Shown in pieces: positions 51,408-60,670 of a stretch of 64,000 nucleotides of DNA. The stretch's first letter is position 1. The number at the start of each line of letters is the position of its first letter. The stretch lies in contig NZ_KE386573.1 of the NCBI RefSeq assembly GCF_000427685.1, forward strand, positions 1,658,938-1,722,937. The letters are read 5' to 3'. This DNA is from Haloplanus natans DSM 17983 (GTDB taxonomy: Archaea > Halobacteriota > Halobacteria > Halobacteriales > Haloferacaceae). Below the pieces are notes generated by a model. It searched no databases. It was not told where the DNA came from and saw only the letters and a list, made by a program, of their open reading frames with translations. A program made the position numbers and the translations under genes.

Positions 51408-51899
51408 ATGTCCGAACCTCTCCATCGGGATGGCCGCGCGATATCGCCGGTCGTCGGCGTCGCCCTCACCCTTGCGCTCGTCGTCGTACTGGCCGCGGTG
51501 CTCGGTAGCCTCCTGTTGGGTCTCGAACCGCCGGCTGACCCGACGCCACAGTACAGTTACAGCACCGAGTTCCACGCCGACGGCGACGGCAACACGAACG
51601 ACCGTCCGTACGTCCTATTGACCCTCGAAGGCGGGGAAATCGTGGTCGGGGAGGACTTCTACATCGTCGACAGTTCGGGCAACGAGGTTCGGTGGGACGC
51701 GGTGTGGACGACCAGCGGCCCGCTGACTGCGGGCGATTACGCACACGTCGACGGGTTCGGGAGCGACGCGGCGCTGAACCCCGCCTGTGAGGGGGAAACC
51801 TACCGATTCGTCCACCGACCCGGCGACGGCGAGAGCGCGGTGCTCGCGGAGATAGAGATCACACAGCCCGCGGTCGGGCCGGCGGCCGTCCACTGCTAG
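51408..51899 (+). CDS. Type IV pilin-like protein
   Basis: 163 residues. N-terminal MSEPLHRDGRAISPVVGVAL has the archaeal class III signal: charged region, then a prepilin-peptidase site before AISPVVGVALTLALVVVLAA, the hydrophobic helix of archaeal pilins. The rest is an exposed beta domain with YVLLTLEGGEIVVGEDFYIV and two Cys (PACEGE, VHC). It would be cleaved by PibD and assembled or anchored at the cell surface. Its stop shares CTAG with the convergent nucleotidyltransferase. Confidence 0.87.
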   Translation: MSEPLHRDGRAISPVVGVALTLALVVVLAAVLGSLLLGLEPPADPTPQYSYSTEFHADGDGNTNDRPYVLLTLEGGEIVVGEDFYIVDSSGNEVRWDAVWTTSGPLTAGDYAHVDGFGSDAALNPACEGETYRFVHRPGDGESAVLAEIEITQPAVGPAAVHC

Positions 51900-52864
51900 T
51901 CGCCGTTCGTCATCGTCGAGTGCGCGCCGATGAGCGCGTCCGCGAGGTCGAGGTTCTCGATCCGGGTCTCCTCGTCGATGATCGATCCGCGCACGTCGGC
52001 GTCGCGGATGGCGGCGTTGGGGAAGACGACGGTGCGTTCGAGCGTCGAGTCGATCACGTCGGCGCCGGCCATCACGTGGACGTTCCCGTGGAGTTCGGCG
52101 TTCTCGACGGTCGCGGTGGGGTGGACGCGCGTGTCGCCGCCGAGATGCCAGGCGACGGCGTCGAGATAGCTCTCGGGCGTGCCGATGTCGAACCACGCGC
52201 CGTCGAAGGTGAAGGCGTGGACCGGTTGCCGCGACTGCATCCACTGGATGAACCAGCCGGGTTCGTCGGGGTTCTCGCCCGCGTCGAGATACTCCTCGAA
52301 CAGCGGGAGCGTCTCGGTGGGAAACGCGTAGCAGGCGATGGAGACGAGCGTGCTCTTGGGGTCGTCGGGTTTCTCCTGGAAGTCGACGACGCGGTCACCG
52401 TCGAGTTCGACGAGTCCGTACGACCGCGCCCGCTCTTTCGACCCCACGTCGTAGGCGGCGATGGCGGGGGTGCGCTTGGCCTCGAAGAAGTCGACGAACT
52501 CGGCCACGTCGAAGCTGATGAGGTTGTCACCGGCGACGACGACCAGATCCTCGTCGACGCCCTCGCGGTCGATGAGTTGGGCAAGCGCGCCGACGACGCC
52601 GAACTTCTCGTCTTCTCCCGTCGTGTCCTCGACGGAGAGTGTCGGCTTCTCGAACTCCGTGTCGGCCAGATACGATTCGAACTCGTCGGCGAACCGCTCG
52701 TTGGTGCTGACGTACACTTCGGAGATGCGGTCGTCGGCTTCGAGATCCTCGAAGACGGTGTCGATGACCGTCGAGTCGCCGACCGGGAGAAACATCTTGG
52801 GCCGATGCTTGGTAATCGGCCAGAGTCGCGTCGCGTAACCCCCGGCCAGCACGATGGCCTTCAT
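51896..52864 (-). CDS. Sugar nucleotidyltransferase
   Basis: 322-residue NTP_transferase with left-handed beta-helix end. Catalytic motif AIVLAGGYATRLWPITKHRPK at residues 3-23, then VVVAGDNLISFDVAEFV (metal Asp), VVDFQEKPDDPKSTLVSI and FDIGTPESYLDAV. The C-terminal third reads as hexapeptide repeats (HPTATVENAELHGNVHVM). This is glucose-1-phosphate thymidylyl- or uridylyltransferase-like, feeding surface glycan precursors. Start MKAIVLAGG set by the strand before the motif. Confidence 0.9.
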   Translation of the reverse strand: MKAIVLAGGYATRLWPITKHRPKMFLPVGDSTVIDTVFEDLEADDRISEVYVSTNERFADEFESYLADTEFEKPTLSVEDTTGEDEKFGVVGALAQLIDREGVDEDLVVVAGDNLISFDVAEFVDFFEAKRTPAIAAYDVGSKERARSYGLVELDGDRVVDFQEKPDDPKSTLVSIACYAFPTETLPLFEEYLDAGENPDEPGWFIQWMQSRQPVHAFTFDGAWFDIGTPESYLDAVAWHLGGDTRVHPTATVENAELHGNVHVMAGADVIDSTLERTVVFPNAAIRDADVRGSIIDEETRIENLDLADALIGAHSTMTNGD

Positions 52865-52955
52865 ACGCGTCCCGACTGGCCACAGCGACAAGTTCTTTTT
52901 GTATCCACCGCCGGGTCGCCGAAAGGGGTTTCACGCCCATTGCCGTGGTACGGGT

Positions 52956-54761
52956 ATGTCCGACCTCGGCGATTTCACCGAGTTCTCTACCGATGGCGAT
53001 GCCGACGCTACCGACACCGAGACCGACCCCGAACCGGACGACCCGTCGACCGAGGCGGACGACTTCGAGTCCTACGACGTGTCGCCCGCCGGCTCGGATC
53101 GGGGGCTCGGCTCCGTCGCCGTCTCGCAGGGCCTCCGCGTCGCCGAGGACGGCGACGAGACGACGCTGAGGGCGTTCATCACCAGCGACAACCGCGAGTC
53201 GGTTCGGCTGGGGAAGTATCTCCTCGTGCCGTACCCGGACGAGGAGACGCTGTTCTGTCGGATCACGGCGCTGGAGTACGCCCAGGAGTTCGAGGCCGAC
53301 GACGCCACGGAGATTCACGCCCGGCGAGCGATGCGCCGCGAGGACTTCACCGAACGGGACTACAAGTTCGTCGCGTCGCTGGAGCCGGTGGCGGTGCTCT
53401 TCTCCGAAGGTGACGACCTGCAACGGCGGATGACCGACCGCGTGCCGAAACCCGGCGCCGTCGTGGGCGAGGCGACGGACGCCGAGGAGATCAAGACCGG
53501 ATTGGCCATCCCCTCGAACGGAATCTTCCTCGGACATCTCTCGGTCGGCGGCGAGACGGTGCGGACGGCGGCGTCCCCGCCGACCATCGACTATCGGCTG
53601 AAAGACGACTACGCCGACGGCGACCCCCTCGTCTTTCGGCACACGCTCGTCGCGGGCGGTACGGGGTCGGGGAAGACCCACGCCTCGAAGAACGTCCTCC
53701 GGCAGTATCTCGACTCGGCCTACCCGATGGACGACGGTCGCGAGGTGTCGACGGCGGTGGTCCAGTTCGACCCGCAAGACGAGTACGCGGCGATGCACGA
53801 CGACAACCCCGACATGACCGACGGCGTCGCCCGCCGCCTCGACCGGGAGGGGGTCGCCCGCGGCGGGCACGAGGACACCGTCGCGTTCGTCCCCGAAGTC
53901 GACGGCTCGTCGTACGGCGGCGGCGGCCACCGCGCCGAGCAGGTTCCGTTCACCGTCCCGTTCAGTATGGTCCGGCGGCGGCCGTGGCTGGTCGCGGGCG
54001 CCCGACTCAACGACAACCAGTATCAGGCGCTCGACTACCTGCTCGGGCGCTTTTTCGACGACTACGGCGCCGGGGGAACCTACGACGAGTTCACGACGTA
54101 TCTCGACGACCCGGCGCTCCGCGAGGAACTCGACGAGTCCGGACGGGTCCACGAGGCCACCTTCGACGCCGTCCGCCGTCGGGCGCTCGGCAGCGCGTTC
54201 CGCCGCGTCTTCGATCAGGACGCGCGGCCGGTGACGGAGCAGGTGCACGAACTCGTCCGCCCCGGCGGGCTGACCGTGGTGCCGACCTACCACGTCAACG
54301 ACTCGCGGGCGACGGAACTGGTCGTCCTCGCCGTCGCCAGCCTGCTGGTCGACGAGAAACTGTCGAACGACCCGGCGTACGACCGGATCAAGGAGACGCC
54401 GCTGATCCTGGGGATGGACGAGGCGCACAACTTCCTCACGGACGCGGAGAGCGTGCAGGCCCGGAAGGTCATCTCGAAGTTCACCGAGGCGGCCAAGCAG
54501 GGCCGGAAAGAACGGCTCGGCCTCTTTCTCATCACCCAGGACCCACAGGACGTGGCGGAGTCGGTGTTCAAGCAGGTGAACACGAAACTCGTCCTCAATC
54601 TTGGCGACGAGGATGCCATCAGCAGCGTCAACATCCCGCCGAAACTGGAGGACAAGGTGCCGTACATGTCGAAAGGGCAGATGGTAGTCTACTCGCCCGA
54701 TAACTCCGAGCCGGTGGAAGTGACGGGGCTGTCGACGTGTGTGACGCGGCACGGCGACTGA
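52956..54761 (+). CDS. HerA-like AAA+ ATPase (DUF87)
   Basis: 601 residues. An acidic N-terminal 40 residues and a HAS-barrel-like beta domain (RLGKYLLVPYPDEE, REDFTERDYKFVASLEPV) precede a FtsK/HerA ATPase core with Walker A GGTGSGKTHASKN, Walker B LILGMDEAHNFL, and the C-terminal FLITQDPQDV and VYMSKGQMVVYSP-type end. HerA pairs with NurA in DNA end resection, but no nurA is next door; HerA relatives also work in other DNA translocation or defence roles. Starts MSDLGDFTE. Divergent from the nucleotidyltransferase. Confidence 0.88.
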   Translation: MSDLGDFTEFSTDGDADATDTETDPEPDDPSTEADDFESYDVSPAGSDRGLGSVAVSQGLRVAEDGDETTLRAFITSDNRESVRLGKYLLVPYPDEETLFCRITALEYAQEFEADDATEIHARRAMRREDFTERDYKFVASLEPVAVLFSEGDDLQRRMTDRVPKPGAVVGEATDAEEIKTGLAIPSNGIFLGHLSVGGETVRTAASPPTIDYRLKDDYADGDPLVFRHTLVAGGTGSGKTHASKNVLRQYLDSAYPMDDGREVSTAVVQFDPQDEYAAMHDDNPDMTDGVARRLDREGVARGGHEDTVAFVPEVDGSSYGGGGHRAEQVPFTVPFSMVRRRPWLVAGARLNDNQYQALDYLLGRFFDDYGAGGTYDEFTTYLDDPALREELDESGRVHEATFDAVRRRALGSAFRRVFDQDARPVTEQVHELVRPGGLTVVPTYHVNDSRATELVVLAVASLLVDEKLSNDPAYDRIKETPLILGMDEAHNFLTDAESVQARKVISKFTEAAKQGRKERLGLFLITQDPQDVAESVFKQVNTKLVLNLGDEDAISSVNIPPKLEDKVPYMSKGQMVVYSPDNSEPVEVTGLSTCVTRHGD

Positions 54762-54816
54762 TCACGTTTATCGTGACTGTCGCCACGACGGTCCGGCGGC
54801 CCGCTACCGTCGCGAC
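54761..54816. repeat. Probable decayed copy of the palindromic element
   Basis: Directly at the herA-like stop: ATCACGTTTATCGTGACTG resembles the left end, then TCGCCACGACGGTCCGGCGG resembles the core and loop of copies 3 and 4. The intervening TTACCGGTGGG is missing, and the right arm has faded. Assignment is by eye. Confidence 0.4.
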
Positions 54817-54852
54817 CGCTGGCTTCTTGCCCGCGCTCGCGTACGCCAGAGT

Positions 54853-55914
54853 ATGGTACTGAAACCGGAGCGCCGAGCGTTTCTGGACCGTCTGCTGGGG
54901 ACGCCGAGTCCGTCGGGGTTCGAGACGCGCGGTCAACGCGTCTGGCTCGACTACGTGAGCGAGTTCGCCGACGACGTATGGACCGACGACTACGGCAACG
55001 CCGTCGCGGTCCACGAGGGCAACGGGATGGAACTCGCCCTCGCCGGCCACGCCGACGAGGTGGGCTACATCGTCCGCCGCATCGACGACGACGGCTTCGT
55101 CCGCATCGGGTCCATCGGCGGCGCAGACCGCACCGTCTCGAAAGGACAGCACGTGACGATTCACGCCGACGACCCCGTCCCCGGCGTCGTCGGACAGACC
55201 GCGATCCACCTGCGCGAGAGCGGCGAAGAGACCTACGACGACATCGGGGAGCAGTACGTCGACGTGGGGGCCACGGACGGCGAGGCGGCCGAGTCGCTGG
55301 TGTCGGTCGGTGACCCGGTGACCGTCTCGGCGACGGTCCAGGACCTCCACGGATCGCGAATCGCGGCCCGCGGCATGGACAACCGGATCGGCGTCTGGGC
55401 GGCCGCGGAGGGCCTCCGCCGTGCGGTCGAGGCCGACGCCGACGCGACGGTGTACGCCGTCTCGACGATCCAAGAGGAGGTTGGCCTGCAGGGCGCGCGG
55501 ATGATCGGGGCCGACCTCGCCCCCGACGCCGTCGTCGCGGTGGACGTGACCCACGCGACGGATTCGCCGGGGGTGCCCGACAAGAAGCGCGGTCCGGTCG
55601 AACTCGGGGCCGGGCCGGTGCTCACACGGGGCAGCGCCAACCACCCGGTGCTGGTCGAGATGGCGCGTGCGGCCGCCGGGGACGCGGGGGTCGACGTGCA
55701 GTTGCAGGCGGCCGGGAGCCGAACGGGGACGGACGCGGACGCCTTCTTCGTCGCCGCGGGCGGGATTCCGGCGCTGAACGTCAGCCTGCCGAACCGCTAT
55801 ATGCACACGCCGGTCGAGGTGATCGATGCGACCGACCTGGACCGCCTGGCGACGCTGCTCGGCGCGATAGCGGTGCGGGCAGGATCGGTCGATTCGTTCG
55901 CAGTCGATATCTGA
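54853..55914 (+). CDS. M42 family metallopeptidase (tetrahedral aminopeptidase-like)
   Basis: 353 residues. Cobalt/zinc aminopeptidase of M42 type: LLGTPSPSGFETRGQRVW, first ligand His in LALAGHADEVGYIV, Asp in AARGMDNRIGVWAA, catalytic Glu pair in VSTIQEEVGLQGARM, Asp in VAVDVTHATD and the C-terminal His in PNRYMHTPVEVID. It degrades peptides released by the proteasome. It has its own start after the possible decayed element. Confidence 0.92.
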   Translation: MVLKPERRAFLDRLLGTPSPSGFETRGQRVWLDYVSEFADDVWTDDYGNAVAVHEGNGMELALAGHADEVGYIVRRIDDDGFVRIGSIGGADRTVSKGQHVTIHADDPVPGVVGQTAIHLRESGEETYDDIGEQYVDVGATDGEAAESLVSVGDPVTVSATVQDLHGSRIAARGMDNRIGVWAAAEGLRRAVEADADATVYAVSTIQEEVGLQGARMIGADLAPDAVVAVDVTHATDSPGVPDKKRGPVELGAGPVLTRGSANHPVLVEMARAAAGDAGVDVQLQAAGSRTGTDADAFFVAAGGIPALNVSLPNRYMHTPVEVIDATDLDRLATLLGAIAVRAGSVDSFAVDI

Positions 55915-55995
55915 TCAGCAGCGCCCCTGTGACCGGGGGACACACCCGTGAACCGAAAGAAAACCGTTAAAAGTCGGCCCCGGGTTTGATTCGGT

Positions 55996-56484
55996 ATGGC
56001 TGGAACTATCGAAGTGCTCGTTCCCGGCGGCGAGGCCACCCCTGGCCCGCCGCTCGGGCCTGAACTCGGCCCGACGCCGGTCGACGTGCAGGCCGTCGTA
56101 CAGCAGATCAACGACGAGACGGCGGCGTTCGACGGCATGGAAGTCCCGATCACCGTCGAGTACGAGGACGACGGCTCCTTTACCATCGAGGTGGGCGTCC
56201 CGCCGACGGCCGAGTTGATCAAGGACGAAGCCGGCTTCGAGACGGGCAGCGGCGAACCCCAGGAGACCTTCGTCGCCGACCTCACCGTCGAACAGGTCAC
56301 GAAAATCGCCGAGCAAAAGCAGTCCGACCTGCTCGCGTACGACCTGAAAAACGCCGCGAAGGAAGTCGTCGGCACCTGTGTCACGCTGGGTGTCACCATC
56401 GAGGGCAACGACCCCCGGCAGTTCAAAGAGCGCATCGACGACGGCGAGTACGACGACCGGTTCGCGGACGAAGCGGCGGCGTAG
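55996..56484 (+). CDS. rpl11: Ribosomal protein uL11
   Basis: 162-residue large-subunit protein of the GTPase-associated centre, binding 23S rRNA and the stalk. Seen: VLVPGGEATPGPPLGPELGP (the N-terminal proline-rich loop), VQQINDETAAFDGMEVPI, the central PPTAELIKDEAGFETGSGEP and C-terminal ALIGTCVTLGVTIEG-like VVGTCVTLGVTIEGNDPRQF. A TATA-like GTTAAAAG lies 24-31 nt upstream. It stands apart from L1/L10/L12 genes in this window. Confidence 0.96.
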   Translation: MAGTIEVLVPGGEATPGPPLGPELGPTPVDVQAVVQQINDETAAFDGMEVPITVEYEDDGSFTIEVGVPPTAELIKDEAGFETGSGEPQETFVADLTVEQVTKIAEQKQSDLLAYDLKNAAKEVVGTCVTLGVTIEGNDPRQFKERIDDGEYDDRFADEAAA

Positions 56485-56538
56485 AGCGGGCCGGCCGATC
56501 CGCGGGTTTCTTTTCTACGTCCGCGCTATCGCCTCGGT

Positions 56539-57870
56539 ATGACCGACTCGCTCGTCGTTCCCGAGGACACCATCCGGACGACTGTCGGCGACCTCGAACT
56601 CCCCCGCATGGGCGTCGTCGAACAGGTCTGGGAGACCGACTCGATTCCGATCGACGCGATCGAATCCCGGGCCGCAGACGCGGTCGGGGCTCTCGATTTC
56701 GCGTCCGTTCCGGACGGGGGCGAGGTTGCCATCGGCGCCGGTAGTCGCGGCATCGCCAACCTCCCCGCCATCGTCCGCGGCGTCGTCGCGGGCGTCCGCG
56801 ACCGGGGGTACGACCCGTTCGTCTTCCCGGCGATGGGGAGTCACGGCGGCGCGACCGCCGAGGGCCAGCGGGAGAAACTGAACACGCTCGGCGTCAGCGA
56901 GGCGTCCGTCGGCTGTGAGATTCGTGCGACGATGGCGGTGGAGACGGTGGGCGAGACGCCCGAACGCGGCGTGCCGGTGTACGCCGACGAAAACGCCGTC
57001 GCCGCCGACGGCATCGTGATGGTCAATCGGATCAAACCCCACACCGACTTCGGGGGCGAGGTGGAGAGTGGCCTCTCGAAGATGCTCGTCATCGGGATGG
57101 GGAAACAGAAGGGGGCGAAGATGGCCCACGACTGGGCGGTCGACTGGAGCCTGCGGAACATGCTGCCCGAAATCACCAGCCAGTTGCTCGACGCCCTGCC
57201 CGTCGCCGGCGGCGTCGCCGTCGTCGAGGACGAACACGACGACACGACGCTGATCGAGGGCGTCCCCGCCTCGGGCTTTCTGGAGCGCGAACGGGAGTTG
57301 CTGGAAGTCGCCTACGAACGTATGCCCATGCTCCCGTTCGACGAGGTGGACGTACTCGTCGTGGACCGGATCGGCAAGGACGTGAGCGGGCAGGGGATGG
57401 ACACCAACGTCACCGGGCGCCGACACTTCACGATCAACGAACCCGAACCCGAGTCGCCCGAGGTGAAACGCATCTACCTCCGCGGCTTCACCGCGAAGAC
57501 GAAGGGGAACGCGATGGGGATGGGGCAGGCGGACTTCGCCCACCGGGACGTAAAGGAGAACCTCGACTGGCCGAAGGCGCTGATCAACGCCATCACCGCG
57601 AGCACCGTCCGGAGCGTTCGCCTGCCGCCGGTCGTCGAGAACGACCGTGCCGGCCTGCTCGGCGCCCTGGGCACCATCGGACCCGTCGCCGGCGACGAGG
57701 CGCGCGTCCTGCGTGTGACGGATACGATGCGACTGGAGCGGTGTTACGCCTCCGCACCCCTGATCGAGGCGGCGCGGAAGCGCGACGACCTGCGGGTCGT
57801 CGCCGAACCGGGCGATATCGCGTTCGACGACCGCGGGGACTTCGTCGCGCCGTCGCCCGGTGAGGATTAG
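56539..57870 (+). CDS. LarA-like (DUF2088) protein
   Basis: 443-residue member of the nickel-dependent lactate racemase superfamily N-terminal type (DUF2088). Seen: VAIGAGSRGIANLPAIVRGV, PFVFPAMGSHGGATAEGQRE (the SHGGA loop), VMVNRIKPHTDFGGEVESGLSKML (K-P-H-T motif), and IGKDVSGQGMDTNV. The His residues and this arrangement match LarA homologues of unknown reaction; classic LarA is a little shorter. The LarB/C/E nickel-pincer synthesis genes are not in this window, so lactate racemase activity is unproven. Stop shares TTAG with the convergent gene. Confidence 0.85.
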   Translation: MTDSLVVPEDTIRTTVGDLELPRMGVVEQVWETDSIPIDAIESRAADAVGALDFASVPDGGEVAIGAGSRGIANLPAIVRGVVAGVRDRGYDPFVFPAMGSHGGATAEGQREKLNTLGVSEASVGCEIRATMAVETVGETPERGVPVYADENAVAADGIVMVNRIKPHTDFGGEVESGLSKMLVIGMGKQKGAKMAHDWAVDWSLRNMLPEITSQLLDALPVAGGVAVVEDEHDDTTLIEGVPASGFLERERELLEVAYERMPMLPFDEVDVLVVDRIGKDVSGQGMDTNVTGRRHFTINEPEPESPEVKRIYLRGFTAKTKGNAMGMGQADFAHRDVKENLDWPKALINAITASTVRSVRLPPVVENDRAGLLGALGTIGPVAGDEARVLRVTDTMRLERCYASAPLIEAARKRDDLRVVAEPGDIAFDDRGDFVAPSPGED

Positions 57871-58961
57871 AACGCGCGGCGGTACTGCACCGGCACCTCG
57901 ACGGCGTCGAGGCGGTCGAGTCGCTGGGCCGCGTGCAGCGCGAAGTACGGGTCACGGAGGTGTTCGCGGCCGACGATGGCGAGGTCCCCCCGATCGTTTC
58001 TGACCAGCGCGTCGGCCTGCTCCGGGGTCGTGATACCGCCGACGGCGCCGACGGCGACCGATCCCTCGGACTCCTCTTTGACGCGCCGTGCGTACCGTTC
58101 CTGATACCCCGCACCGGTCGAGGGAATCCGCTGGTCCGGGTGGATGCCGCCCGCACTCACGTCGATCAGGTCGACGCCGAGAGGAGCGAGGTCGCCGGCG
58201 AGGTGGACGGAGTCCTCGACCGTCCAGGACTCGCGGTCGGGGAGCCAGTCGGTCGCCGAGATGCGGACGAACAGCGGCCGGTCGTCGGGCCACACCTCGC
58301 GGACGGCGCTCGAAATCTCGCGGAGGAGTCGGGTCCGACCCTCGAAGTCGCCGCCGTAGTCGTCGTCGCGGGTGTTGGTGACCGGCGACAGGAACTCGTG
58401 GAGGAGGTAGCCGTGGGCAGCATGAATCTCGGCCACCTCGAAGCCGGCGTCGTGGGCGCGTTCGGCCGCCGCGACGAACGCGTCGATCACGTCGTCGATA
58501 TCGGTCGCGGTCATCGCCCGCGTCGGCACCTCGCTTCCCTCGTCGGGCCACGGCGCGTCGATGGGGGCGACAGTCTCCCAGCCGTCCGATCCCGTGAGGG
58601 GTTCGCTCCCCTCCCACGGCCGGGTCTTGGAGGCCTTGCGGCCGGCGTGGGCGAGTTGGATGCCGGGGACGCTCCCCCGATCCCTGATCGCGGCCGTGAC
58701 CTCCGCGAGGGCGTCGGCGTGGTCGTCGCTCCAGATGCCGAGGTCGTGGGGCGTGATCCGACCCCGAGCCTCGACGGCCGTCGCCTCGGTCATGACGAGG
58801 CCGGCGCCGCCGACGGCCCGACTGACGAGGTGGGTGTGATGCCAGTCGGTCGGGAGGCCGTCTCGCCCCTCACAGGAGTACTGGCACATCGGCGACACCA
58901 TCACGCGGTTCGGAATCTCGGTGCCACGCAGTTCGAGCGGCGTGAATAGATCGGCAGACAC
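57867..58961 (-). CDS. Old yellow enzyme family NADH:flavin oxidoreductase (YqjM type)
   Basis: 364-residue FMN TIM barrel. Features of the YqjM/class III type: LFTPLELRGTEIPNRVMVSPMCQYS (with the Cys near FMN), GIQLAHAGRKASKTRPW, IHAAHGYLLHEFLSPVTN and RTRLLREI, and AVGGITTPEQADAL with VGREHLRDPYFAL. It reduces activated alkenes with NAD(P)H; physiological substrate unknown. It is divergent from the exported repeat protein. Confidence 0.92.
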   Translation of the reverse strand: MSADLFTPLELRGTEIPNRVMVSPMCQYSCEGRDGLPTDWHHTHLVSRAVGGAGLVMTEATAVEARGRITPHDLGIWSDDHADALAEVTAAIRDRGSVPGIQLAHAGRKASKTRPWEGSEPLTGSDGWETVAPIDAPWPDEGSEVPTRAMTATDIDDVIDAFVAAAERAHDAGFEVAEIHAAHGYLLHEFLSPVTNTRDDDYGGDFEGRTRLLREISSAVREVWPDDRPLFVRISATDWLPDRESWTVEDSVHLAGDLAPLGVDLIDVSAGGIHPDQRIPSTGAGYQERYARRVKEESEGSVAVGAVGGITTPEQADALVRNDRGDLAIVGREHLRDPYFALHAAQRLDRLDAVEVPVQYRRAF

Positions 58962-59071
58962 GGACCACGATTACGGTCCGTCTGGCATACGACTGTCGAA
59001 GCCGGCACGACGTGTGCCACCGCCTCTCCCGACGGCTTTTTAAGATAGTATTGCATAGATTGTCCACAAGT

Positions 59072-60670
59072 ATGAACGACAACGGCGGAAACGGAGCGGT
59101 TCGGATCGGCGTCGCCGCGTTGCTGGCGGTCGCACTGGTGGGTTCGGCCGTGGCGATGCCCGTCAGCGCCGAAGCACGATACAGCGAGTACCAAGAGCCC
59201 AAACTGACGACATCGGTACAGGGGTCGAACGTCGTCGTTCCGGGCGAAACGACGACACTACGGATCGGCATCCAGAACCGCGGAACCGCCGTGACCAACT
59301 CCGAGGGGGAGGTGTCGGAGCTCGCCTCGGCGTTCCGGACGGCCGGAGTGACCCCGGGGGCGGCGATGTCGACGACGGCATCGTTCGGGTCGGGCGACAC
59401 GCCCGTCACCCTCCGGAGCGGTGAGCAGCCTATCGGAACTATCTCTCCGGACGGCCAGCAGACGACGACGCTCTCGCTGGAGGTCGCCGAGAACGCCACG
59501 CCTGGCATCTACCGGCTTCCGGTCACCCTCGACTACCAGTACGTCAGGGCTCTCAGTGTCGACGACCAGGAGACGTTCGTCACCCGCCGGACCGTCTCCA
59601 CGCGAACGTACGTGACCGTCAGGATCGAACCGACGGTTCGGCTGAGCATCGAGTCCATCGACGGTGAGAACCTCCGTGCCAAGGAGGACGGCCGTATCGT
59701 CGTGACCGCCCGCAACGACGGCACGGAGACGGCCACCGACGCGGAACTGCTGATGCGGGGAAGCGACCAGTTAACCCCGCGAACCAACGGCCTGTCTCTC
59801 GGGACGCTCGACCCCGGCGAGACGGCGACGGCCGCCTTCCGCGTCGGCGTGGCCGAGACGGAGTCGACGGACACCTACGCCGTTCCCTTCCGGCTGCGCT
59901 ACGAGGACAGTAACGGCGTCGTTCGTGAATCAGCGGTTCGAACCGGACGGGTAACGATTCGGGACGCACCCACGTTCGACCTCTCGACCACGACGACCGA
60001 CCTGTACGTCGACTCGACGGGCGCTGTCACCCTCTCGGTGACGAACACGGGCGATCAGCCCGTCCGCAACGCCCGCGCTGTGTTGCACCCGATGGAGCCG
60101 TTCTCGCCACTTTCGACGAGCGCGAACCTCGGCACGCTCGACCCTGGTGAGACGGCGACCGCGAAGTTCAAACTCGAGGTTGCGGACCGCGCCATCGCGC
60201 AGGACTACCCGCTCGAGTTCACCGTCGTCTACGAGGACGCGTACCGCGAGACGGTCGAGAGCGACCGGCTGACCGTCCCCGTCACGGTCGGCCCCGAGAT
60301 GACCGTCGACACCTCGGGAACGCCGACGGTGGCCGCCGGCTCGACCGAGACCATCGAAGTGACCGTCACCAACACCGGCGAGGGGCGGATGCGTGACGCC
60401 GTCGCCCGGATCAACGTCAACACTCCCTTCGAGACGGACGACGACACGGCCTACGTCGGCGACTTGGGTCCCGGCGAGTCGGCGACGGTGTCTTTCACCG
60501 TGAGCGTCGACGGCGCGGCCACGCCGAAGGCATACTCCGTCGATACGACCGTCAAGTACGACAACGCGTTCGGGCGCACGGTCGTCACCGACGTGGAACC
60601 GACCGCCGTCGAGGTGACCGAACCGCGTGGAGGACTGATCGCTTCCATCCTGCAGTTCCTGGGCCTGTAA
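59072..60670 (+). CDS. Exported COG1361-like protein with repeated CARDB-type domains
   Basis: 532 residues. An N-terminal signal segment (VRIGVAALLAVALVGSAVAM) leads to a protein of repeated beta-sandwich domains, each with a turn like LGTLDPGETATAAFRVGV, LGTLDPGETATAKFKLEV and VGDLGPGESATVSFTVSV. The C-terminus ends in a short hydrophobic stretch (GLIASILQFLGL), likely a membrane anchor. An AT-rich TTTTTAAGATAG lies 25-35 nt upstream of the ATG. Its stop abuts the RND transporter ATG without a gap, so the two are one operon; it may be the periplasmic-like partner of the transporter. Confidence 0.85.
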   Translation: MNDNGGNGAVRIGVAALLAVALVGSAVAMPVSAEARYSEYQEPKLTTSVQGSNVVVPGETTTLRIGIQNRGTAVTNSEGEVSELASAFRTAGVTPGAAMSTTASFGSGDTPVTLRSGEQPIGTISPDGQQTTTLSLEVAENATPGIYRLPVTLDYQYVRALSVDDQETFVTRRTVSTRTYVTVRIEPTVRLSIESIDGENLRAKEDGRIVVTARNDGTETATDAELLMRGSDQLTPRTNGLSLGTLDPGETATAAFRVGVAETESTDTYAVPFRLRYEDSNGVVRESAVRTGRVTIRDAPTFDLSTTTTDLYVDSTGAVTLSVTNTGDQPVRNARAVLHPMEPFSPLSTSANLGTLDPGETATAKFKLEVADRAIAQDYPLEFTVVYEDAYRETVESDRLTVPVTVGPEMTVDTSGTPTVAAGSTETIEVTVTNTGEGRMRDAVARINVNTPFETDDDTAYVGDLGPGESATVSFTVSVDGAATPKAYSVDTTVKYDNAFGRTVVTDVEPTAVEVTEPRGGLIASILQFLGL

